Under the pieces are notes generated by a model. The model did not search any database. It was not told the origin of the DNA and saw only the letters and a program-made list of their open reading frames with translations. This document shows positions 6,569 through 10,323 of a stretch of DNA of 10,323 nucleotides, in pieces. Source of the stretch: Lachnospiraceae bacterium. GTDB lineage: Bacteria > Bacillota_A > Clostridia > Lachnospirales > Lachnospiraceae. Each line of letters begins with the position of its first letter. The stretch's first letter is position 1. Made by a program: the position numbers and the translations under genes. The DNA is taken from NCBI GenBank assembly GCA_017416505.1, contig JAFQCI010000157.1, positions 1 through 10,323 of the forward strand, written 5' to 3'.

Positions 6569-6583
6569 GAACTCCGCATCTAT

Positions 6584-6769
6584 TTACTGCTCAAGCTGAA
6601 ATCCGTAGCACTTCTTATGAAAGTATGCTGTAGGAATAGAACCAACTTTGGTAAAGTAACCCTGTTCTTCCAGCTCCTTGTTCCACTCACGGATTACTGC
6701 ATAAGCTGTAGATTTTGCTATCTGAAGCTGCGCTGCAACTTCCTTTGCACTCATATCTCTCTGCGTCAT
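6584..6769 (-). CDS. Excisionase-like small helix-turn-helix protein
   Basis: A 61-residue basic protein starting MTQRDMSAKEVAAQLQIAKS. The segment MSAKEVAAQLQIAKSTAYAVIREWN is a helix-turn-helix of the kind found in small excisionases and MerR-like DNA-binding proteins, and the following EEQGYFTKVGSIPTAYF fits a short wing. Genes of this size and pattern commonly sit just before the integrase in Firmicute integrative elements, as here. ATG 6769 has AAGGTGG eight bases upstream; the GTG four codons earlier overlaps that site and is less likely. Its product probably biases the integrase toward excision; a role as a transcription regulator of int is the alternative. Confidence 0.75.
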   Translation of the reverse strand: MTQRDMSAKEVAAQLQIAKSTAYAVIREWNKELEEQGYFTKVGSIPTAYFHKKCYGFQLEQ

Positions 6770-6800
6770 AGTCTCACCCACCTTTATTTAATTGTCGTTA

Positions 6801-6821
6801 CTAATTACCTTCTCTGCTCAT
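6801..6821 (-). CDS. Six-codon leader ORF before the excisionase gene
   Basis: AGGAGG (6835-6830) stands eight bases before ATG 6821-6819, which opens MSREGN and stops at TAG 6803-6801. It is the best ribosome site of the region yet serves six codons. It may be a leader peptide, or the head of a gene whose rest has been deleted. Confidence 0.35.
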   Translation of the reverse strand: MSREGN

Positions 6822-6857
6822 GTAATTTTCCTCCTATCTCAATATTTGAAATTTGTC

Positions 6858-6912
6858 AATATATCTCCCGATATATTTTTGTAATTTATTTCAATACCTT
6901 TGCAGGTATCAA
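6858..6912 (-). promoter_or_regulatory. Probable xis-int promoter with two operator-like inverted repeats
   Basis: On the - strand TTGATA (6912-6907) and TAAATT (6888-6883) are 18 bases apart and could be -35 and -10. ATACCT/AGGTAT (6894-6899 and 6904-6909, 4-base loop) overlaps the -35 and spacer. AATATATC/GATATATT (6858-6865 and 6870-6877) covers the expected start of transcription. Placement of both repeats suits repression, perhaps by the XRE regulator at 8763; the link is inferred. Confidence 0.45.
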
Positions 6913-7015
6913 TTCATTGTTAGTAAATCAATTGCCTTATTTATCTATACACTTACCCTATCAGTTCTCACTGGATCCATGTCCTTACATTCCTTCATTC
7001 TGTTTTATAGATAAA

Positions 7016-7086
7016 GGTACAAGGTAGACTTTTGCTTAATTGCTGCCTCATTGGGCTGATGGAGGAATCCTCCTTATCCTTGTACC
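7016..7086 (-). other. Structured segment after the IS110 transposase
   Basis: GGTACAAGG (7016-7024) is complementary to CCTTGTACC (7078-7086) and encloses a second small hairpin, GGAGGA/TCCTCC around 7060-7073. It lies just downstream of the transposase stop. In some IS110-family members (IS1111 group) the non-coding bridge RNA comes from this flank, so this could be part of it or mark the element end. A 9-bp match over 70 bases is not strong alone. Confidence 0.35.
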
Positions 7087-7107
7087 TGTATCGGCACTGA
7101 TAATCTA

Positions 7108-8398
7108 TTAAGCCGCTAACAGCTGGCTCTTTCTGTATTCTCCGAAAACAAGCTCCGGTTGGTAATAAACTTTCTTTTTGGACAGTATAAATATTAGAGT
7201 AAGCACCTTTTTGCTTATAACTACTAATGCCTGCATCTTTTTCAGCGGATTCTTTTCCCTTGTCTTCAGATAGTCGTACAGCTGGCGCATCTCCTTATTG
7301 TTTGCCACCATTGTTAGGGAAATTTGATACAACACGCTGCGAAGATTCTTTCTTCCTCGTTTTGATATACAAGTTCCACTCTGATTTTTTCCGGAACTGT
7401 CCTCTATCAGGTTATATCCTGGCAAACGGCTCATCTGTCTTGCATCCTCAAAACGTAGCGGGTCACCCAGTTCTCCTAAACATGTCGCCAAAGAAACCAC
7501 GCCCATTCCAGTTATGCTTAACAGATACTCTGATATCTCTGTTTTTTCAATGTCTCTGCCATTTCGGCTTCCAATGTTTCCAACTGGTTGCTTATTAACT
7601 CCAGTTCTTCCATTAACTGCTGTATCTTGAAACGTGCAGCATACTCACCATAATCAACACCTATACTGTCTTTTGCGGCTTCTACCAGCTGTGCAGCCTT
7701 TTTTCTGCCCACCGTCTTTTTTACTGCCTTTTTGATTTCTTCCAGTACACCGTCTTCACCTAATTCCAATATAACTTAGGAATAGGGCATACCTTCAAAA
7801 GGTGCATAGATGCCTTACCCTTAAAGGGATGCTTGAATACACTTTCAAACTCAGGAAAATATTCGTCCAATACTGCAGTAATCGTGTTGATAATGGATTT
7901 CTTTCTCTTATTCATGCTGCGTCTGGTTGTTGTAAGTCCTCTCAGTTCTGCATAAACATCATGAGGAAGGTAGGTTTCAAAATATCGTCCATCCTTAACT
8001 AATCTCGCTATAGTAAGTGCATCCTTTTTATCAGATTTAGTCTGGCTGTTATCATCCAGTTCCTTTGCTTTTTTGGTGTGATACGGATTTACCAGTACAA
8101 CTGTGATTTTTGCCTGCTTTAACAGGAAATTTGCAAATGCTTTCCAGTAATGTCCGGTTGGTTCCATTCCCACTATAACCTTATTAAAATCTTCCTTCTT
8201 GCAGATTTCATAAATCCTTGATAAGATTGCATTGAAACCATTTCGGTTATTTTCAAATTTAAGAGCCTTATCATGCTCGATACCACGGCAGTCTACAAAT
8301 CTTGCCCACTGGTTATGCTTTGCAATATCGACACCTACAATTAAGGTTTTAAATGTGATTGTTTCAAGCTTTTCGTTGGAATGGTTTTTCTTTTTCAT
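7108..8398 (-). pseudogene. IS110-family DEDD transposase with two -1 frameshifts
   Basis: IS110 recombinases use a RuvC-like DEDD domain plus a C-terminal serine domain, guided by a bridge RNA. The first frame (ATG 8398, after AAGGAG) has the full acidic set: D24 (GVDIAKH), E79 (GMEPTGHYW), D123 and D126 (KSDKKDA). It stops at TAG 7762-7760 after PIPKLYWN; one base back, the frame continues LELGEDGVLEEIKKAVKK through a coiled-coil segment to TAA 7520-7518. A second -1 shift at a run of six A (7547-7542) leads into EYLLSITGMGVVSLAT and the serine region SSGKNQSGTCISKRGRKN, ending at 7108. About 425 residues in total, normal for the family. Both lesions look like single-base losses. The A run could allow some slippage, but the first site has no slippery sequence, so it is very likely dead. 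Confidence 0.88.
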
Positions 8399-8402
8399 TG
8401 CC

Positions 8403-8470
8403 AAAAATCTCCTTTTTGTTGATGTATTTAAAAGTCGCCAAACTTTCTTACATCATACGGGGAGATTTTT
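8403..8470 (-). promoter_or_regulatory. Nested hairpin covering the IS110 transposase ribosome site
   Basis: AAAAATCTCC (8403-8412) is exactly complementary to GGAGATTTTT (8461-8470), TGATGTA (8420-8426) to TACATCA (8449-8455), and AAAGT (8431-8435) to ACTTT (8442-8446), giving a three-tier stem. On the - strand the last arm contains AAGGAG (8414-8409), so the fold would block translation from ATG 8398. In IS110-group elements the bridge RNA is encoded in this same upstream flank, so the fold could also be its 3' part. Confidence 0.6.
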
Positions 8471-8762
8471 TTAATTGTCAAATTTCATGTTCTATAGGAA
8501 TGCTTTTAATTTTAGTAACTATTTTGTTACTCTTTGTTGAGTCTGATTATATAGTAACTAATATGTTTCTGTCAATAGATTTTTTCATCAAAATTATTTC
8601 CTCTTTTTTTATGCTATCCTGTACTGCTCTGTATAGAGGAAACAGTCCTTTTATAATCTCTATAAATACTGCAATATTTTTCTTGCAGAGTTGTATCAAA
8701 TCTGTTACTGTATTATCAGAAGCGAAATTGTTACTCAAACATATAGTAAAGGTGGTTATACT
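8471..8762 (+). promoter_or_regulatory. AT-rich region before the XRE gene with five GTTACT/AGTAAC boxes
   Basis: This stretch has no gene with a believable start. The 6-mer AGTAAC or its complement GTTACT occurs at 8514-8519, 8526-8531, 8553-8558, 8704-8709 and 8730-8735; the first two form an inverted pair with a 6-base gap. Such clustering upstream of a helix-turn-helix regulator suggests operator sites, possibly autoregulatory. I could not settle a promoter. The left edge may still belong to the IS110 flank. A - strand open frame (8547-8816) crosses it without a start. Confidence 0.4.
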
Positions 8763-9200
8763 ATGGCTATTGGTGAACGAATAAAACGAATCCGGACTTT
8801 CCGTAAAATGACGCAATCACAATTAGGAGATGCTGTAGGGCTATCCGATGTCCGTATCAGACAATACGAACTAAGTAACAGAACTCCCAAGACAGATATG
8901 ATACAGCAGATGGCAGAAGCCCTCGACTGTAACTATCGCTCCATTGATGATCCGACACTCTACACTGCAGAAGATGTAATGTTTGCCCTATTTGAATTAG
9001 ACGAGCATTATGACATGCCTTTGTATGAAGTGACGGATAAAGAAAATAAAATTGAGAAGCACATCTGTGTCGGTTTCAATTATTCTTTGATGGATGATTT
9101 TCTGTCCGAATGGATGAAGAAAAAACAAGAACTTGCCGCTGGTAAGATTACCAAGGAAGAATACTTTGAATGGAAAATTAAGTGGCCTCATAAAGACTAA
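8763..9200 (+). CDS. XRE-family helix-turn-helix regulator
   Basis: A 145-residue cytosolic regulator. Residues 1-58 form a Cro/C1-type helix-turn-helix (GERIKRIRTFRKMTQSQLGD, recognition helix near SDVRIRQYELSNRTPK). The rest is an acidic helical region ending EEYFEWKIKWPHKD; it matches no enzyme family I know and may be for oligomerisation or sensing. ATG 8763 follows AAAGGTGG at a suitable distance; the longer frame from 8691 has no ribosome site. It is divergent from the xis-int operon and is a good candidate for the element's repressor, though the IS110 copy now lies between them. It runs toward tuf and has its own terminator. Confidence 0.85.
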   Translation: MAIGERIKRIRTFRKMTQSQLGDAVGLSDVRIRQYELSNRTPKTDMIQQMAEALDCNYRSIDDPTLYTAEDVMFALFELDEHYDMPLYEVTDKENKIEKHICVGFNYSLMDDFLSEWMKKKQELAAGKITKEEYFEWKIKWPHKD

Positions 9201-9241
9201 TAACAAACAAAATTTAATCAAGTGTATCAAATCCGTATCAC

Positions 9242-9283
9242 AGCACTCTCAACGCTTAAAATGTTGATGAGTGCTTTTTCTTT
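9242..9283 (+). terminator. Terminator of the XRE gene
   Basis: AGCACTC and CAAC (9242-9253) pair with GTTG and GAGTGCT (9263-9275), with a small internal mismatch, then TTTTCTTT follows. It stands 42 bases after the stop codon. Confidence 0.8.
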
Positions 9284-9306
9284 GTTCGCTAATCTTTTCA
9301 GGCACT

Positions 9307-9342
9307 AAAAAACCGCAACCCCTCAATAATAAGGGATTGCGG
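9307..9342 (-). terminator. Terminator of tuf
   Basis: On the - strand CCGCAATCCC (9342-9333) pairs with GGGGTTGCGG (9322-9313), one G-U pair, followed by six T. This strong hairpin lies 37 bases after the tuf stop, as expected for a very highly expressed gene. Confidence 0.9.
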
Positions 9343-9378
9343 CTAATAGTTAAATTAGTATTGATACACTATCAAAGA

Positions 9379-10323
9379 TTACTCAATGATAGAAGCAACT
9401 CTACCTGAACCTACAGTACGTCCACCTTCACGGATAGCAAAGCTTAAACCTTGTTCCATAGCGATTGGGTGAATTAATTCGATAGTCATTTCTACGTTAT
9501 CACCAGGCATACACATTTCAGTTCCTTCTGGTAAGTTACAAACACCAGTTACGTCAGTTGTTCTGAAGTAGAACTGTGGTCTATAGTTGTTGAAGAATGG
9601 AGTATGACGTCCACCTTCGTCTTTAGTTAATACGTAAACCTGTGCAGTAAATTTCTTATGGCAAGTTACTGTACCTGGTTTAGTTAAACATTGTCCTCTT
9701 TCGATTTCTGTTCTTTGAACACCACGAAGTAAAGCACCGATGTTATCACCAGCTTGAGCTTCATCAAGAAGCTTTCTGAACATTTCGATACCAGTTACAA
9801 CAACCTTACGAGTTTCTTCCTTGATACCAACGATTTCAACTTCGTCAGATACATGAAGAACACCACGTTCTACTCTACCAGTTGCAACAGTACCACGTCC
9901 AGTGATAGAGAATACGTCTTCTACTGGCATTAAGAATGGTTGGTCAGTTGCTCTTTGAGGATCTGGAATATGAGAATCAACAGCAGCCATTAATTCCATA
10001 ATCTTATCTCCCCATTCTCCGTTAGGATCTTCAAGAGCCTTTAAAGCAGAACCTTTAACGATTGGGCAATCAGTGAAATCATATTCTTCTAATTGTTCAG
10101 TGATTTCCATTTCTACTAATTCTAATAATTCTTCGTCATCAACCATATCACACTTGTTCATGAAAACAACGATGTAAGGTACACCTACCTGACGAGATAA
10201 TAAGATGTGTTCCTTAGTTTGAGCCATAACACCATCAGTTGCAGCAACAACAAGGATAGCACCATCCATCTGAGCAGCACCTGTAATCATGTTCTTAACG
10301 TAGTCAGCGTGTCCCGGGCAGTC
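9379..10323 (-). CDS. tuf: Elongation factor Tu, C-terminal 314 residues
   Basis: EF-Tu carries aminoacyl-tRNA to the ribosome as a GTP complex. The window end cuts off about the first 83 residues, including the P-loop. What remains starts at the G3 motif [11 protein letters not shown], has the G4 motif NKCD, G5 around GSALKALE, then domain 2 ([13 protein letters not shown], the tRNA and ribosome contact region) and domain 3 ending [18 protein letters not shown]. No stop or frameshift is seen, and codon choice is narrow, as usual for a highly expressed housekeeping gene and unlike the mobile genes beside it. It marks the return to core chromosome and suggests a Lachnospiraceae-type host. Confidence 0.97.
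   Translation of the reverse strand, partial: DCPGHADYVKNMITGAAQMDGAILVVAATDGVMAQTKEHILLSRQVGVPYIVVFMNKCDMVDDEELLELVEMEITEQLEEYDFTDCPIVKGSALKALEDPNGEWGDKIMELMAAVDSHIPDPQRATDQPFLMPVEDVFSITGRGTVATGRVERGVLHVSDEVEIVGIKEETRKVVVTGIEMFRKLLDEAQAGDNIGALLRGVQRTEIERGQCLTKPGTVTCHKKFTAQVYVLTKDEGGRHTPFFNNYRPQFYFRTTDVTGVCNLPEGTEMCMPGDNVEMTIELIHPIAMEQGLSFAIREGGRTVGSGRVASIIE

Larger units (their letters stand above)
7016..8470 (-). mobile_element. IS110-family insertion sequence, inactivated
   Basis: A DEDD-type IS110 transposase, in three frames, sits between two non-coding flanks containing inverted repeats. IS110 elements lack the usual terminal repeats and leave little trace of their ends, so both boundaries are estimates. 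It separates the XRE regulator from the xis promoter, so it probably inserted into the control region of the integrative element. Confidence 0.65.

Noticed and set aside
6487..6579. N-terminal extension of the integrase to 6579
   Set aside because: The extension translates two hairpins and has no ribosome site, while ATG 6486 has an ideal AAGGAGG.
7518..7547. Programmed -1 frameshifting in the IS110 transposase
   Set aside because: The A6 run is not in the register of a canonical slippery heptamer, and a second unrelated frameshift upstream already breaks the gene.
8547..8816. A 89-codon - strand open frame overlapping the XRE start, with protein-like segments such as IIKGLFPLYRAVQDS
   Set aside because: Its only Met start lies inside the XRE coding region, there is no ribosome site, and it covers the regulator's control region. 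It could be a decayed gene but I cannot support it as a CDS.
9221..9370. AGTGTATCAA (9221-9230) and its exact complement (9361-9370) flanking the XRE and tuf terminators, considered as attachment or inversion sites
   Set aside because: A 10-base inverted match within 150 bases is expected about once by chance in a 10-kb window, and the inverted orientation does not fit integration ends.

Overview
The window looks like accessory DNA from a low-GC Firmicute, most likely of the Lachnospiraceae type. This is inferred from the AT-rich composition, strong AGGAGG-type ribosome binding sites, the EF-Tu sequence and the character of the integrase, excisionase and small-protein genes; no species can be named. 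It is a patchwork of mobile-element parts in various states of decay, ending in the conserved chromosomal gene tuf.

Left part (1-2463, + strand): an IS91-related insertion sequence. It is bounded by a 10-bp terminal inverted repeat (ACCAAGTCGC at 1-10, complement at 2454-2463). It carries a tyrosine recombinase gene, broken by one in-frame amber codon, that overlaps an intact HUH/Y2 transposase gene. A hairpin upstream of the recombinase can hide its Shine-Dalgarno sequence. Next come a + strand terminator (2487-2521), a - strand winged-helix regulator gene inactivated by a perfect 16-bp tandem duplication (2676-3126), and a 43-codon remnant of an unrelated tyrosine recombinase (3182-3310).

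Middle (3534-4927, - strand): an intact ArsA/GET3-family ATPase with a C-terminal HSP20-like domain, preceded by a small gene that seems to have lost its 5' end. A pair of AGTTAACT palindromes (4933-4957) sits at the junction with the next block.

Right part (5085-9283): an integration module. On the - strand, a promoter with two inverted repeats and a 6-codon leader ORF precede an excisionase-like gene, then an intact tyrosine integrase, then a small gene that starts inside the integrase stop (ATGA) and ends at a hairpin. On the + strand lies a divergent XRE-family regulator. Between xis and the regulator sits an IS110-family copy whose DEDD transposase is broken by two -1 frameshifts; its leader RNA can fold into a nested hairpin that covers its ribosome binding site. 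No conjugation or phage structural genes are present, so this is a minimal or deleted integrative element.

Far right (9307-10323, - strand): tuf, with its own terminator, truncated by the window end. It converges on the XRE gene.

The main points of interest are the two independent mobile genes with sequestered ribosome binding sites, possible structured or bridge RNA in the IS110 flanks, the array of GTTACT boxes before the XRE gene, and the exact 16-bp duplication that breaks the winged-helix gene. I saw no CRISPR array, tRNA or rRNA, and nothing I can defend as an entirely new system.
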